A DNA stretch of 64,000 bases, taken from NCBI RefSeq assembly GCF_900102015.1, contig NZ_FNAT01000003.1, forward strand, positions 186,001 to 250,000. Direction: 5' to 3'. Shown piece by piece: positions 8,543 to 19,036 of the stretch. Made by a program: the position numbers and the translations under genes. The notes under the pieces are model-generated. The model saw only the letters and a list, made by a program, of their open reading frames with translations. It was not told where the DNA came from and searched no databases. This stretch comes from Limimaricola pyoseonensis (GTDB lineage Bacteria; Pseudomonadota; Alphaproteobacteria; Rhodobacterales; Rhodobacteraceae). Within the stretch, counting starts at the first letter, position 1. Every line of letters begins with the position of its first letter.

Positions 8543-8566
8543 GGCCCGCCAACGAGGCGGGCCTTT
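8543..8566 (+). terminator. Hairpin after regB
   Basis: GGCCCGCC-AACGA-GGCGGGCC is a perfect 8-bp stem followed by only three T residues, located just before the divL coding region. It is a plausible but weak terminator. Confidence 0.55.
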
Positions 8567-8580
8567 CCGCTGTTGTGCCC

Positions 8581-10170
8581 ATGCCGTTTCCGCCCCTTTC
8601 CGTTCTCGTGCTGGTGCTGCTGGCCTCCTCCGCCTCGGCGGCGCTGATCGTGATGCTGGCGGCCTGGCCCCTGCGCCGCCGCCGCGCCGCCCGCGAGCCC
8701 AAAAGCGTGTTTCTCTTCGACGGCACCGCGCTGGTCGATGCCAGCCCGGCCGGGCGGCGCCTGGTCGAGCAGGTGCCGGGCGGCGCCGATCGCGATCGTC
8801 TGGCGCAGCTGCTCGAATACCGCTTTCCCGGCCTCACGGCGCGGCTCGCCGCGGCGCAGGGCGACGGCGAGTTCCGCCTGCCCGGCCGCGACGGGCTCGG
8901 CGCGATCATGGTCGAGCACTGGGAGGGGCTGACCCGCCTGACGCTGGCCCCCGGCGGCAAGGCGCCGCCGGTCGACCGGCTCGCCTTCGAAGCGCTGTGC
9001 GACGAGCTCGCCACGCTGCGCAGCATCGGCGACTGCGCGCCGCAGCTGATCTGGAAACAGACGCCGGAGGGCCGGGTGATCTGGGCCAACGGCGCCTATC
9101 TGGGGCTGGTGCGGCGCAGCGCGCCGGACGCGGTCGGCCGCTGGCCGCCGCCCGCGCTCTTCCCGGCCGAGGACAGCCCGGCCGAGGAGCGGCCAGAGCG
9201 GCGCCGGGTCGCACTGGTCCTGCCCGGCGCGCCGCGCCGCCGCAATTACGAGATCACGCGGCTCAGGCGCGGCGGCGAGGAGGTCTGCTTCGCGCTCGAC
9301 GTCACCGAGCTGGTCGAGGCCGAGCAGGCCCGCCGCAACTTCGTGCAGACCCTGACCAAGACCTTCGCGCAGCTCTCGATCGGGCTGGCGATCTTCGACC
9401 GCCAGCGCAAGCTGGTGATGTTCAACCCGGCGCTGCTGGACCTGACCGGCCTGCCGGTCGCCTTCCTCAGCTCGCGGCCGCAGATCCAGACCGTGCTCGA
9501 CCGGCTGCGCGACCGCAACATGCTGCCCGAGCCCAAGGATTACGCCAGCTGGCGCGAGCAGCTCGCCGCGCTCGAGGCGCAGGCCAGCCGCGGCACCTAT
9601 TGCGAGACCTGGGCGCTGCCGGGCGGCCAGACCTACAAGGTCACCGGCCGGCCGCATCCCGACGGGGCGGTGGCCTTCCTGTTCGAGGACATCAGCGCCG
9701 AGATCTCGCTCACCCGGCATTTCCGGGCTGAGATCGACACCGCGCAGGCGGTGCTCGACAGCTTCGACACCGCGGTGGTGGTGTTCTCGGCCAGCGGCAC
9801 CCGGCTGATGCACAACCGCGCCTATGCCGATCTGTGGGGCTGCCCCGGCGAGGCGCCCGACGGCGCCGGCATCGCCGAGGAGCTGGCCCGCTGGCGCCGC
9901 GCCGCCGCGCCGACGCCGCTGCTCGACCGGCTGCGCGACTTCGTCGGCCGCTTCGGCCCGCGCGAGGCGTGGTCGGGCCAGCTGCGGCTGACCGACGGGC
10001 GCGGGCTGAGCGGCCATTTCGCGCCGCTGGCCGGCGGCATGACGCTGGTGAAGTTCACGCTCGACGGGCCCGGCCGCCCCCGCGCCGCCCCGCCGGTCGA
10101 GGCCGAGGCCGCCGACGCGGCCGGGACGGACGACACCGGCACCGGCCCGGCCGCGGCGCGGCATGGCTGA
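8581..10170 (+). CDS. divL: DivL-like PAS-domain protein lacking the kinase domain
   Basis: The 529-residue protein has one N-terminal membrane segment (about 5-28), a basic RRRRAAR stretch, and then at least three PAS-like regions, including FAQLSIGLAIFDRQRKLVMF and DTAQAVLDSFDTAVVVFS. The PAS segment and the gene order (followed by tsaE, amgK, murU, addB, addA) match DivL of other Alphaproteobacteria, a regulator of the CckA-ChpT-CtrA phosphorelay. No H- or Y-box, N-box or ATPase glycine box follows: the protein ends in an A/D/P/T-rich tail. A kinase-less DivL is described in Rhodobacter capsulatus, so this is probably the lineage form rather than a truncation. Start uncertain: GTG at 8575 or ATG at 8581. 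Confidence 0.8.
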   Translation: MPFPPLSVLVLVLLASSASAALIVMLAAWPLRRRRAAREPKSVFLFDGTALVDASPAGRRLVEQVPGGADRDRLAQLLEYRFPGLTARLAAAQGDGEFRLPGRDGLGAIMVEHWEGLTRLTLAPGGKAPPVDRLAFEALCDELATLRSIGDCAPQLIWKQTPEGRVIWANGAYLGLVRRSAPDAVGRWPPPALFPAEDSPAEERPERRRVALVLPGAPRRRNYEITRLRRGGEEVCFALDVTELVEAEQARRNFVQTLTKTFAQLSIGLAIFDRQRKLVMFNPALLDLTGLPVAFLSSRPQIQTVLDRLRDRNMLPEPKDYASWREQLAALEAQASRGTYCETWALPGGQTYKVTGRPHPDGAVAFLFEDISAEISLTRHFRAEIDTAQAVLDSFDTAVVVFSASGTRLMHNRAYADLWGCPGEAPDGAGIAEELARWRRAAAPTPLLDRLRDFVGRFGPREAWSGQLRLTDGRGLSGHFAPLAGGMTLVKFTLDGPGRPRAAPPVEAEAADAAGTDDTGTGPAAARHG

Positions 10171-10248
10171 CGGCGCGGCGCGCCGCCGGTCGCGCCCCGC
10201 CGCCGCGTTTCGGCTTGCGACGCACGGCCCAGCGCCTAGGGTGCGGCC

Positions 10249-10716
10249 ATGCAGTTCACCGCCGGTCCGATCCCGCTCCCAGACGAATCGCGCAGCCACG
10301 CCTTCGCCACGGCGATGGCGCCGTTGCTGCGCGCGGGCGACACGCTGCTGCTGTCGGGGCCGATCGGCGCCGGCAAGAGCTTCTTCGCCCGCGCGCTGAT
10401 CCGCGCCCGGCTCGGCAACCCCGACGAGGACGTGCCCTCGCCCACCTTCACTCTGGTGCAGAGCTACGAGGGCCCTGAGGCCGAGATCTGGCATTGCGAC
10501 CTCTACCGCCTGTCGGACCCGTTCGAGCTGCTCGAGCTGGGGCTCGAGGAGGCGATGGGCCGCGCCATCTGTCTGATCGAATGGCCCGACCGCATGGGCG
10601 ACATGGCCCCGCCCGAAGCGCTGTCGCTCGACTTCGCTGCCACGAATGACGGCCACCGCGTGACGCTCTCCGGCCCGGAAGCGTGGCGCGAAAGGCTGGA
10701 GCCGCTCCTTGCCTGA
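10249..10716 (+). CDS. tsaE: tRNA threonylcarbamoyladenosine biosynthesis ATPase TsaE
   Basis: The 155-residue P-loop protein supports TsaD/TsaB in making t6A37 on ANN-decoding tRNAs. Walker A GPIGAGKS is at 37-44, then the family motif SPTFTLVQSYEG, the HCDLYRL segment, and a Walker-B-like LIEWPDRM. Length is standard. Its stop overlaps the start of the sugar kinase by 8 bp, so tsaE-amgK-murU-addB-addA is one tightly coupled unit. Confidence 0.94.
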   Translation: MQFTAGPIPLPDESRSHAFATAMAPLLRAGDTLLLSGPIGAGKSFFARALIRARLGNPDEDVPSPTFTLVQSYEGPEAEIWHCDLYRLSDPFELLELGLEEAMGRAICLIEWPDRMGDMAPPEALSLDFAATNDGHRVTLSGPEAWRERLEPLLA

Positions 10717-11656
10717 GATCGATGCCTTCCTCGCCCGGCACGGCCTGTCGGACCATGCCCGCGCGCCGCTCGCCGGCGACGCCTCGTCGCGCCGCTACGA
10801 GCGGCTGGCCGCGCCCGACGGATCGACCCTGATCCTGATGATCTGCCCGCCCGACCAGCGCGCCGCGCTCGACGCCTTCGTGGCGCTGGCCGGGCATCTC
10901 GCCGCCCTCGGCCTCTGCCCGCCGCGCATCATCGCGCTCGACCGCGACGCCGGCCTCGCCGCGATCGAGGATCTCGGCACCACGCAGGTCGCGCAATGGG
11001 CCGCGCGCCACCCCGCCGACGCCGCCCCCTACGAGACGGCGATCGACGTGCTGGCCCGCCTGCAATCCGCCGCCCCGCCCGAGGGGCTGACGGCGCTGAC
11101 CCCCGACCACGCGGCGGGCATGATCGCGCCGCTGTGGGAATGGTACGCCCCCGGCCTCGACCCCGAACCGCTGACCGGCGCCCTGCACGACACGCTCGCC
11201 CGCCACGCCCCCGTGGCCGACCGGCTGGCGCTCAGGGACTACCACGCCGAGAACCTGATCTGGCGGCCCGAGCGCGCGGGCACCGACAGGATCGGCCTGC
11301 TCGACTTCCAGGACGCGGTTCTGGCGCCGCCGGAATACGACCTCGTCTCGCTTTTGCGCGATGCCCGCCGCGACGTGCCCGACGCGCTGCGCCACGCGAT
11401 GATCGCCCGCTTCGCCGCCGCTTCGGGCCGCGACCGCGCCGCCGTGGCCACCGCCTGCGCCGCGCTGGGCGTGCAGCGCAACCTGCGCATCCTCGGCATC
11501 TTCGCCCGGCTCGCCCGGCGCGACGGCAAGACCCGCTACCTCGCGCTGATGCCCCGCGTCTGGGGCCAGATCCGCGACGACCTCTCGCACCCGGCGCTGG
11601 CCCCCCTCGCCCGCGCCGCCGCCGCCATTCCCGAACCGCAGGACGCCCCCGCATGA
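10709..11656 (+). CDS. amgK: N-acetylmuramate/N-acetylglucosamine anomeric kinase AmgK (APH fold)
   Basis: This 315-residue aminoglycoside-phosphotransferase-fold kinase in peptidoglycan recycling phosphorylates MurNAc at C1 to feed MurU. The catalytic loop is RDYHAENLIW and the metal-binding motif LLDFQDAV, as expected for the AmgK group rather than for drug-modifying enzymes. It overlaps tsaE by 8 bp and murU by 4 bp (ATGA). The adjacent murU strongly supports this function over a generic phosphotransferase. Confidence 0.88.
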   Translation: MPEIDAFLARHGLSDHARAPLAGDASSRRYERLAAPDGSTLILMICPPDQRAALDAFVALAGHLAALGLCPPRIIALDRDAGLAAIEDLGTTQVAQWAARHPADAAPYETAIDVLARLQSAAPPEGLTALTPDHAAGMIAPLWEWYAPGLDPEPLTGALHDTLARHAPVADRLALRDYHAENLIWRPERAGTDRIGLLDFQDAVLAPPEYDLVSLLRDARRDVPDALRHAMIARFAAASGRDRAAVATACAALGVQRNLRILGIFARLARRDGKTRYLALMPRVWGQIRDDLSHPALAPLARAAAAIPEPQDAPA

Positions 11657-12342
11657 GCCCCAACGCCGTGATGATCTTCGCCGCCGGCCTCGGCAAGCGC
11701 ATGGGCGCGCTCACCGCCCAGCGCCCCAAGCCGCTCGTCGAGGTGGCCGGCAAGCCGCTGATCGACCACGCGCTGGAGCTGACCGAGCCGCTGATGCCGC
11801 TCACCCGCGTCGTGAACCTGCACCATCGCGGCGAGATGCTGCGCGACCACCTCGCCGGCCGCGACGTGGTGCTCTCGGACGAGACCGACCACCTGCTCGA
11901 AACCGGCGGCGGGCTCAGGAAGGCCCGGCCGCTGCTCGGCCCCGGCCCGGTCTTCACGCTGAACTCCGACGCGATCTGGTCCGGCCCGAACCCACTTTCG
12001 ACCCTGAAACGCGCCTGGGATCCGTCGCGCATGGAAGCGCTGCTGCTGCTTCTGCACCGCGAGGACGCGCTGGCGCACAATGGTCAGGGCGACTTCCTGC
12101 TCGACGCCGAGGGGCGGCTCTCGCGCGGGCCCGGCTACGTCTATTCCGGCGCGCAGATCGTGGTGCCCGACGGGCTCGACGCGATCCCCGAGCAGGCCTT
12201 CTCGCTGAACCTGCTGTGGAACGACATCGCCGCGCGCGGACGGCTCTACGGCGTGGTGCATGACGGGCGCTGGTGCGATGTCGGCCGGCCCGACTGCATC
12301 CCGCTGGCCGAGACCATGCTTCGGGACGACCATGTTCTCTGA
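11653..12342 (+). CDS. murU: N-acetylmuramate alpha-1-phosphate uridylyltransferase MurU
   Basis: The 229-residue nucleotidyltransferase is of the sugar-phosphate type. The N-terminal signature AAGLGKRM, then RPKPLVEVAGKPLIDH, and the LETGGGLRKA segment place it in the MurU group. It converts MurNAc-1-P to UDP-MurNAc in the AmgK-MurU salvage route that bypasses de novo (fosfomycin-sensitive) synthesis. Its start overlaps the amgK stop, and its end overlaps the addB start by 11 bp. Confidence 0.9.
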   Translation: MSPNAVMIFAAGLGKRMGALTAQRPKPLVEVAGKPLIDHALELTEPLMPLTRVVNLHHRGEMLRDHLAGRDVVLSDETDHLLETGGGLRKARPLLGPGPVFTLNSDAIWSGPNPLSTLKRAWDPSRMEALLLLLHREDALAHNGQGDFLLDAEGRLSRGPGYVYSGAQIVVPDGLDAIPEQAFSLNLLWNDIAARGRLYGVVHDGRWCDVGRPDCIPLAETMLRDDHVL

Positions 12343-15271
12343 CGCGGAAACCCCGCATCTCTACGCCCTGCCCTGCGGCGTCGATTTCGCCCACGGGCTG
12401 GTCGCGGGTCTGCGCGCCCGCATGCAGGACCGCCCGCCCGAGGCGATGGCGCGGGTCACGCTCTACCTCAACACCAACCGCATGCGCCGCCGCGTGCGCG
12501 AGGCCTTCGACGCCGGGCCGCCGACCCTGCTGCCGAAGCTGAAGCTCATCACCGACCTCTCGCTCGACCCGATGGGCCCGGAGCTGCCGCTGCCGGTCTC
12601 GCCGCTGCGCCGCCGGCTGGAGCTGACGCAGCTGGTGTCGCGGCTGATCGAGGCGCAGCCCGAGCTGGCGCCCCGCGCCGCGCTCTACGACCTGTCGGAC
12701 AGCCTCGCCGGGCTGATGGACGAGATGCAGGGCGAAGGCGTGACGCCCGACGACATCGCGGCGCTCGACGTCACGGACCTGTCGGGCCACTGGGCGCGCT
12801 CGCTGCAGTTCCTCAACATCGTCAATCGCTGGTTCGGCCCTGACGCCGCCCCCGACCGCGAGGCGCGGCAGCGCCTGGCGGTGGAGCGGCTGGTCGAGAC
12901 ATGGGCCGAGACGCCGCCCGCCGACCCGGTGATCGTCGCGGGCTCCACCGGCTCGCGCGGGGCCACCGCGCTGTTCCTGCAGGCCGTGGCGCGGCAGGAG
13001 ATGGGCGCCGTGGTGCTGCCCGGCGTCGATTTCGACCAGCCGCAGGAGGTCTGGGAGCGGCTCGACGAGGCGCTCGCCGCAGAGGACCACCCGCAGTTCC
13101 GCTTCCGCAACATCCTGCGGCTTTTGGAGATGGAGGCCGCCGACCTGCGCCGCTGGCACGACGCCGCGCCCCCCTCGCCCGAGCGCAACCGGCTGGTCTC
13201 GTTGTCGCTGCGCCCCGCCCCCGTCACCGACCAGTGGCGCGACGAGGGGCCGACGCTGGGCGACCTGACGCCGGCCACCGCCGGTCTGACGCTGCTCGAG
13301 GCGCCCTCGCCGCGGATGGAGGCCGAGACCATCGCGCTCAGGATGCGCGCCGCCGTCGAGGAGGGCCGCACCGTCGCGCTCGTCACCCCCGACCGGATGC
13401 TGACCCGTCAGGTCGAGGGCGCGCTCGACCGCTGGGGCCTCGTGGCCGACGACAGCGCCGGCGTGCCGCTGCCGCTGACGCCGCCGGGCCGCTTCCTGCG
13501 GCTGGTGGCCGAGGCGATGGGCGAGCATCCGCAGCCCAAGGCGATCCTGTCGCTGCTCAAGCACCCGCTCTGCCATTCGGGGCGCGACCGCGGCCCGCAT
13601 CTGCTGCGCACCCGCGAGCTGGAACTGGCGCTGCGCCGCGCCGGCGCCGCCTACCCCGACGCCCGGCTGCTGCGCGGCTGGGCCGAGAAGACCGGCGAGC
13701 ATGACACGGGCCGCATGGCCTGGGCCGACTGGCTCTGCGCCGCGCTCGACCTCGTGCCAAAACCGGGCACGCAAAGCCTCATCGAGCATCTCGACGCGCA
13801 TCTGAAGCTGGCACAGTGCCTCGCCGCCGGGCCGGGCATCGAGGGCACGGGCGGGCTCTGGGACGAGGCGGCGGGCCGAAGCGCGAAACTGGTCTGCGAC
13901 CGGCTGGCCGAGCACGCCGACGCGGCCGGCGAGATGCACACCGCCGATTACCGCTCGCTCTTCCTCGGCGTGCTGCGCAAGGAAGAGGTTCGCCGCCCCG
14001 ATGACGGCCACCCGCAGGTGCTGGTGCGCGGCACGCTCGAGGCGCGGGTGCAGGGCGCCGACCTGACGATCCTCGCCTCGATGAACGAGGGCTCATGGCC
14101 CGAGGCGCCGCCCGCCGACCCCTGGCTCAACCGCCGGATGCGCGCGCAGGCGGGCCTCCTGCTGCCCGAGCGCAAGATCGGCCTCTCGGCGCATGACTAC
14201 CAGCAGGCGGTCGCCGGGGCCGAGGTCTGGATCACCCGCTCGACCCGCTCGTCGGACGCGGAAACCGTGCCCTCGCGCTGGATCAACCGCCTGACCAACC
14301 TGCTGTCGGGTCTGCCCGATCAGAACGGCCCCGAGGCGCTGGCGGCGATGAAGGCGCGCGGCGCCGAGTGGCTCGGCCGCGCCACCGCGCTCGCCCTGCC
14401 CGAGCACCGCCTGCCCGCCGCGCCGCGCCCCTCGCCGCGCCCGCCCTTGAAGGCCCGGCCCGGCCGGCTCTCCGTCACCGCGATCCGCACGCTGATCCGC
14501 GATCCTTACGCGATCTACGCCCGCAACGTGCTGCGGCTGCGCCCGCTCGACCCGCTGACGCCGCAGCCCGACGCGCCGCTGCGCGGCACGACCCTGCACA
14601 AGGTGTTCGAGCTGTTCCTGAAGGACTGCATCGCGCCGACCGATCCGGCCGCCAAGCAGCGGCTGCTGGCGGTGGCGGAACGGGTGCTGGACGAGCATTG
14701 CCCCTGGCCCACCGTGCGCCGGCTCTGGATCGCCCGGATCGCCCGCATCAGTGACTGGTTCCTGCTGACCGAGGCCGCCCGCCAGCAGGCCGCCACGCCG
14801 CGCTGGTTCGAGATCGACGGCGCGTCGGAGATGACCGATCTCGGCTTCACGCTGACCGCGCAGGCCGACCGGATCGACGAGGGGCCCGACGGGCTCAGGC
14901 TCTACGACTACAAGACCGGCGCGCCGCCCAGCGCCAAGTCGCAGAAGGTGTTCGAGAAGCAGCTCCTGCTCGAGGCTGCGATGGCCCAGCGCGGCGGCTT
15001 TGCCGAGGCCGGGGCGCAGCCGGTGGCCGAGGCCGCCTATATCGGCCTCTCGGGCGGCGGCAAGATCGTGCCCGCGCCGCTGAACGAGGCCCCGCCCGAG
15101 GTGGTCTGGGGCCAGCTCCGCGACCTGATCGCCCGCTGGCAGGATCCCGAGCGCGGCTATTCCTCGCGCATGGCGGTCGAGACCACGGCGGCGATGGGCG
15201 ATTACGACCACCTCGCCCGCTTCGGCGAGTGGGATCTCTCCACTGAAGTCAGCCCCGAGGAGGTCGGATGA
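12332..15271 (+). CDS. addB: Double-strand break repair nuclease/helicase subunit AddB
   Basis: The 979-residue AddB forms the AddAB complex that resects DNA ends for RecA loading. The N-terminal UvrD-like region lacks a clear Walker A, as in alphaproteobacterial AddB. The C-terminal RecB-family nuclease has the catalytic LYDYKTG with D859 and K861. The start at 12332 (MFSDAETPHLYALP) lies inside the last codons of murU; an upstream frame extension would overlap murU further and lacks family sequence. The stop overlaps the addA start (ATGA). Confidence 0.93.
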   Translation: MFSDAETPHLYALPCGVDFAHGLVAGLRARMQDRPPEAMARVTLYLNTNRMRRRVREAFDAGPPTLLPKLKLITDLSLDPMGPELPLPVSPLRRRLELTQLVSRLIEAQPELAPRAALYDLSDSLAGLMDEMQGEGVTPDDIAALDVTDLSGHWARSLQFLNIVNRWFGPDAAPDREARQRLAVERLVETWAETPPADPVIVAGSTGSRGATALFLQAVARQEMGAVVLPGVDFDQPQEVWERLDEALAAEDHPQFRFRNILRLLEMEAADLRRWHDAAPPSPERNRLVSLSLRPAPVTDQWRDEGPTLGDLTPATAGLTLLEAPSPRMEAETIALRMRAAVEEGRTVALVTPDRMLTRQVEGALDRWGLVADDSAGVPLPLTPPGRFLRLVAEAMGEHPQPKAILSLLKHPLCHSGRDRGPHLLRTRELELALRRAGAAYPDARLLRGWAEKTGEHDTGRMAWADWLCAALDLVPKPGTQSLIEHLDAHLKLAQCLAAGPGIEGTGGLWDEAAGRSAKLVCDRLAEHADAAGEMHTADYRSLFLGVLRKEEVRRPDDGHPQVLVRGTLEARVQGADLTILASMNEGSWPEAPPADPWLNRRMRAQAGLLLPERKIGLSAHDYQQAVAGAEVWITRSTRSSDAETVPSRWINRLTNLLSGLPDQNGPEALAAMKARGAEWLGRATALALPEHRLPAAPRPSPRPPLKARPGRLSVTAIRTLIRDPYAIYARNVLRLRPLDPLTPQPDAPLRGTTLHKVFELFLKDCIAPTDPAAKQRLLAVAERVLDEHCPWPTVRRLWIARIARISDWFLLTEAARQQAATPRWFEIDGASEMTDLGFTLTAQADRIDEGPDGLRLYDYKTGAPPSAKSQKVFEKQLLLEAAMAQRGGFAEAGAQPVAEAAYIGLSGGGKIVPAPLNEAPPEVVWGQLRDLIARWQDPERGYSSRMAVETTAAMGDYDHLARFGEWDLSTEVSPEEVG

Positions 15272-18200
15272 TCCGCGACGCCGCCACCGAGCGCCAGGTC
15301 CAGGCCGCCGACCCCGCCAACTCGACATGGCTCTCGGCCAATGCCGGCTCGGGCAAGACCCGCGTGCTCACCGACCGGGTGGCGCGGCTGCTTCTGGACG
15401 GCACCGACCCGCAGAACATCCTGTGCCTGACCTACACCAAGGCCGCCGCGTCGGAGATGCAGAACCGGCTGTTTAGGCGCCTGGGCGAATGGGCGATGAT
15501 GGAGGACCGGGCGCTGCGCGACGCGCTCGAGCGGCTCGGCACGCCGCAGGCCATCTCGCTGCGCTCGGCCCGCACGCTCTTCGCCCGCGCAATCGAGACG
15601 CCGGGCGGGCTGCGCATCCAGACCATCCACTCCTTCTGCGCCGGCCTCCTGCGCCGCTTCCCGCTCGAGGCGCGCGTCTCGCCGCAATTCACTGAGATGG
15701 AGGATCGCGCGGCACAGCTCCTGCGCGCCGAGGTCGTGGACGCGATGTCCGAGGGGCCGGAGCGGCACCTCGTCGACGCGCTGGCGCTGATCGCGCCAGA
15801 GGGCGATCTCGACCCGCTTCTGGCCGAGATCGCGGCGCGGCGCGAAAGCTACCTCGCCGCGCCCGACCCCGACGCCATGGCGCAGTGGTTCGACGTGCCG
15901 CGGGGCATGACGCTGCGCGACTACTACGAGATCTGCCTCGACCCGGACGAGCTGGAGCTGGTCGCCGCACTTCGCAGGCACCTGCGCCGCGGCGGCAAGT
16001 CCGACGCCACCGCCGCCGACAAGCTCGACGCGCTGAACCTCGACGCCACGCCCGACGGCGACATGCTCGGCGTGCTCGAGAACCTGTTCCTGTTCGGCGC
16101 CTCGGCCGCCGCGCCCTTCGCCGCCAAGATCGACAAGTTCCCGACCAAGGCGCTGCGCGAGGCCGACCCGGCGCTGACCGAGCGGCTGAACGACCTGATG
16201 GCCAAGATCGCCGAGGGCCGCGCCACCCGCCTCGCGCTCGCCGCGATGGAGCGGACCCGCACGCTCGACGCCTTCGCCCGCGTCTTCGTGCCCGCCTACG
16301 AGACCCGCAAGCTCCTGCGCGGCATGCTCGACTTCGACGATTTGATCGCCAAGGCGCGGCAGCTGCTGACGGACCCTGCGGTGGCGCAATGGGTGCTGTT
16401 CCGGCTCGACGGCGGCATCGACCACATCCTCGTCGACGAGGCGCAGGACACCTCGCCCTCGCAATGGGCGGTGATCGAGCGGCTGGCGCAGGAATTCGCC
16501 TCGGGCGAAGGCGCGCAGCCCGAGCGCAACCGCACCATCTTCGTGGTCGGCGACAAGAAGCAGTCGATCTACTCCTTCCAGGGGGCCGATCCCGAGGGCT
16601 TCGACCGGATGCAGGAGCATTTCCGCACCCGGCTCGAGGCCGCCGGATCGGGTCTGAACCGGCTCGATCTCGAGCATTCCTTCCGCTCCTCAGAGGCGAT
16701 CCTGCGCGCCGTCGATGCCACTTTCGTCGGCCCGCATCGCGAGGGGCTCGGGCAGGAGGTGCCGCACCGCGCCTTCAAGGACCGGATGCCCGGCCGGGTC
16801 GATCTCTGGCCGCCGGTCGAGAAGCCCGAGACCGAGGAGGAGGAGGTCGACTGGACCGCCCCCGTCGACCGCATCGGCGAGACCGACCCGAGCGTGGTTC
16901 TGGCCCGCCGCATCGCCGACGAGATCGTGCGGATGAAGGCCGAGGAGACGATCCCGGTCGAACGCGGCCATTCCGGCGTCTACGACCGCCGCCCGGTGAG
17001 CGAGGGCGACGTGCTGATCCTCGTGCAGCGCCGCTCGCCGCTGTTTTCCGAGATCATCCGCGCCTGCAAGGCGCGCGGGCTGAACGTCGCCGGGGCCGAC
17101 CGGCTCAAGGTCGGCGGCGAGCTGGCGGTGAAGGACATCGCCGCCTTCCTGCGCTTCCTCGCCCTGCCCGAGGACGACCTGTCGCTCGCCTGCGCGCTGC
17201 GCTCGCCGCTTCTGGGCTGGGACGAGCGCGCGCTCTACGCCCTCGCGCAGGGCCGCCCCGGCCATCTCTGGCCGCGGCTCAGGGACGCCCGAGAGCGCTA
17301 CCCCGAGACCATGGCGGTGATCGACGACATGCGCCGCCAGGCCGACTTCCTGCGGCCCTACGACCTGATCAACCGCCTGCTGGTGCGCCATGACGGTCGC
17401 CGCCGCCTGCTGGCGCGGCTCGGGCCCGAGGCCGAGGACGGCATCGACGCGCTGCTGTCACAGGCTCTGGGCTACGAGCAGACCGAGGTGCCGGGGCTGA
17501 CCGGCTTCCTCGAATGGATGGAGACCGACGATCTCGAGATCAAGCGGCAGGCCGAGGCGGCGGGCGACCGGCTGCGCGTGATGTCGGTGCATGGCGCCAA
17601 GGGTCTCGAGGCGCCGATCGTCTTCCTGCCCGACACCGCCAAGCGCCGGGTCGATGTGCGCGAGAAGCTCTACGACGCGGGCGGGATGCCGCTCTGGGCC
17701 GGGGCCAAGGACGACATGCCCGAGCCGCTCTTGGATCTGCGCGACGGGCTGATCGACAAGCAGGAGCGCGAGCGGCGGCGGCTGCTCTACGTGGCGATGA
17801 CCCGGGCCGAAAGCTGGCTGATCACCTGCGCGGCGGGCGATGTCGGGACGGGCGGCGACAGCTGGCACGCCATGGTGGCCGAGGGCCTGCGCGGCGCGGG
17901 CGCGGAAACCGCGCCGATGCCCGGCGGCGACGGGCTGCGCTACGCGCATGCGGACTGGGCCTGCGGCGATCTTCTGCCCGGCCGCGCCGCCGCCGCCGCC
18001 CTGCCCGCCGCGCCGGACTACCCGGCCGTCGACGCGTGGGAGGCCGCCACCGGACCGCTCTCGCCCTCCGATCTCGGCGGCGCCAAGGTGCTGCCGGGCG
18101 ACGCCGAGGAGGGCGACGGCGAGGCGGCGCGGGCGCGCGGCACGCTGATGCACCTGCTGCTCGAACATCTGCCCGCCCTGCCGCCTGAGGACCGCGAGGC

Positions 18201-18642
18201 GCAGGGCCGCCGCCTGATCGAGAACGCCGCGGAGGCGGCCGATCTGGACGACCCCGAGACCCTGCTCGAAGACGCGCTGCGCCTCGTCGCCGCGCCCGGC
18301 CTCGCCGAGGCGTTCCGCGCCGACGCGCTGGCCGAGGCCGGGATCACCGCCGACCTGCCGGAGCTGGGCCACCGCCGCCTGCACGGCGCGATCGACCGGC
18401 TGCTGATCGAGGAGGACCGGGTGTTGGCGATCGACTTCAAGACCAACCGGCTGGTGCCGGAGCGGCCAGAGGACACGCCGGAGGGCATATTGCGGCAGAT
18501 GGGGGCCTATGCGGCGATGCTGGCGCGGCTCTGGCCCGGGCGGCGGGTCGAGACGGCGGTGCTGTGGACGGCGCAGGCGCGGCTGATGCCGCTGCCCGGC
18601 CCGCTGATCACGGCGGCGTTGTCGCGCGCCGCGCTCGCTTGA
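15268..18642 (+). CDS. addA: Double-strand break repair helicase/nuclease subunit AddA
   Basis: The 1124-residue UvrD/Rep-type helicase with fused nuclease has Walker A ANAGSGKT (24-31), motif Ia [11 protein letters not shown], motif [14 protein letters not shown], motif [17 protein letters not shown] and motif [11 protein letters not shown]. The C-terminal RecB nuclease carries AIDFKTN with D1056 and K1058. Both subunits of the complex are intact and coupled. It is the end of the tsaE-addA unit; a separate promoter for trxA overlaps its last bases. Confidence 0.96.
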   Translation: MIRDAATERQVQAADPANSTWLSANAGSGKTRVLTDRVARLLLDGTDPQNILCLTYTKAAASEMQNRLFRRLGEWAMMEDRALRDALERLGTPQAISLRSARTLFARAIETPGGLRIQTIHSFCAGLLRRFPLEARVSPQFTEMEDRAAQLLRAEVVDAMSEGPERHLVDALALIAPEGDLDPLLAEIAARRESYLAAPDPDAMAQWFDVPRGMTLRDYYEICLDPDELELVAALRRHLRRGGKSDATAADKLDALNLDATPDGDMLGVLENLFLFGASAAAPFAAKIDKFPTKALREADPALTERLNDLMAKIAEGRATRLALAAMERTRTLDAFARVFVPAYETRKLLRGMLDFDDLIAKARQLLTDPAVAQWVLFRLDGGIDHILVDEAQDTSPSQWAVIERLAQEFASGEGAQPERNRTIFVVGDKKQSIYSFQGADPEGFDRMQEHFRTRLEAAGSGLNRLDLEHSFRSSEAILRAVDATFVGPHREGLGQEVPHRAFKDRMPGRVDLWPPVEKPETEEEEVDWTAPVDRIGETDPSVVLARRIADEIVRMKAEETIPVERGHSGVYDRRPVSEGDVLILVQRRSPLFSEIIRACKARGLNVAGADRLKVGGELAVKDIAAFLRFLALPEDDLSLACALRSPLLGWDERALYALAQGRPGHLWPRLRDARERYPETMAVIDDMRRQADFLRPYDLINRLLVRHDGRRRLLARLGPEAEDGIDALLSQALGYEQTEVPGLTGFLEWMETDDLEIKRQAEAAGDRLRVMSVHGAKGLEAPIVFLPDTAKRRVDVREKLYDAGGMPLWAGAKDDMPEPLLDLRDGLIDKQERERRRLLYVAMTRAESWLITCAAGDVGTGGDSWHAMVAEGLRGAGAETAPMPGGDGLRYAHADWACGDLLPGRAAAAALPAAPDYPAVDAWEAATGPLSPSDLGGAKVLPGDAEEGDGEAARARGTLMHLLLEHLPALPPEDREAQGRRLIENAAEAADLDDPETLLEDALRLVAAPGLAEAFRADALAEAGITADLPELGHRRLHGAIDRLLIEEDRVLAIDFKTNRLVPERPEDTPEGILRQMGAYAAMLARLWPGRRVETAVLWTAQARLMPLPGPLITAALSRAALA

Positions 18643-18666
18643 CCTCAACCGGGCGCATCCTTACCT
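18639..18666 (+). promoter_or_regulatory. Probable sigma-70 promoter of trxA
   Basis: TTGACC (18639-18644) and TTACCT (18661-18666) are separated by 16 bp and would start transcription about 30 bp before the trxA ATG. Confidence 0.5.
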
Positions 18667-18701
18667 CTGCCCTCCGACCCCAGACGCCAAGGAGAGCCCC
18701 G

Positions 18702-19022
18702 ATGGCCACCGTTGCAGTCAACGACGCGAATTTCGATGCCGAAGTGCGCCAGTCCGATGTCCCCGTCGTGGTGGACTTCTGGGCCGAGTGGTGCGGCCCC
18801 TGCAAGACGATCGGCCCCGCCCTCGAGGAGCTCTCGGACGAGTATGGCGACCGCGTGAAGATCGTGAAGGTCAACGTGGACGAGAACCCGAACTCGCCGG
18901 CGCAGCTCGGCGTGCGCGGCATCCCGGCGCTGTTCCTGTTCAAGGACGGCCAGGTGATGTCGAACCGCGCCGGCGCGGCCCCCAAGGCGGCGCTGAAGAG
19001 CTGGATCGACGAGTCGCTCTGA
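18702..19022 (+). CDS. trxA: Thioredoxin 1
   Basis: The 106-residue thioredoxin has active site W30-C31-G-P-C34 in [10 protein letters not shown] and the cis-proline region RGIPALFLF. It is a general cytoplasmic dithiol donor. AAGGAGAG lies at good spacing before the ATG, and a strong terminator follows, so it is an independent transcription unit between addA and hslV. Confidence 0.97.
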   Translation: MATVAVNDANFDAEVRQSDVPVVVDFWAEWCGPCKTIGPALEELSDEYGDRVKIVKVNVDENPNSPAQLGVRGIPALFLFKDGQVMSNRAGAAPKAALKSWIDESL

Positions 19023-19036
19023 GCGACCCTCACACA

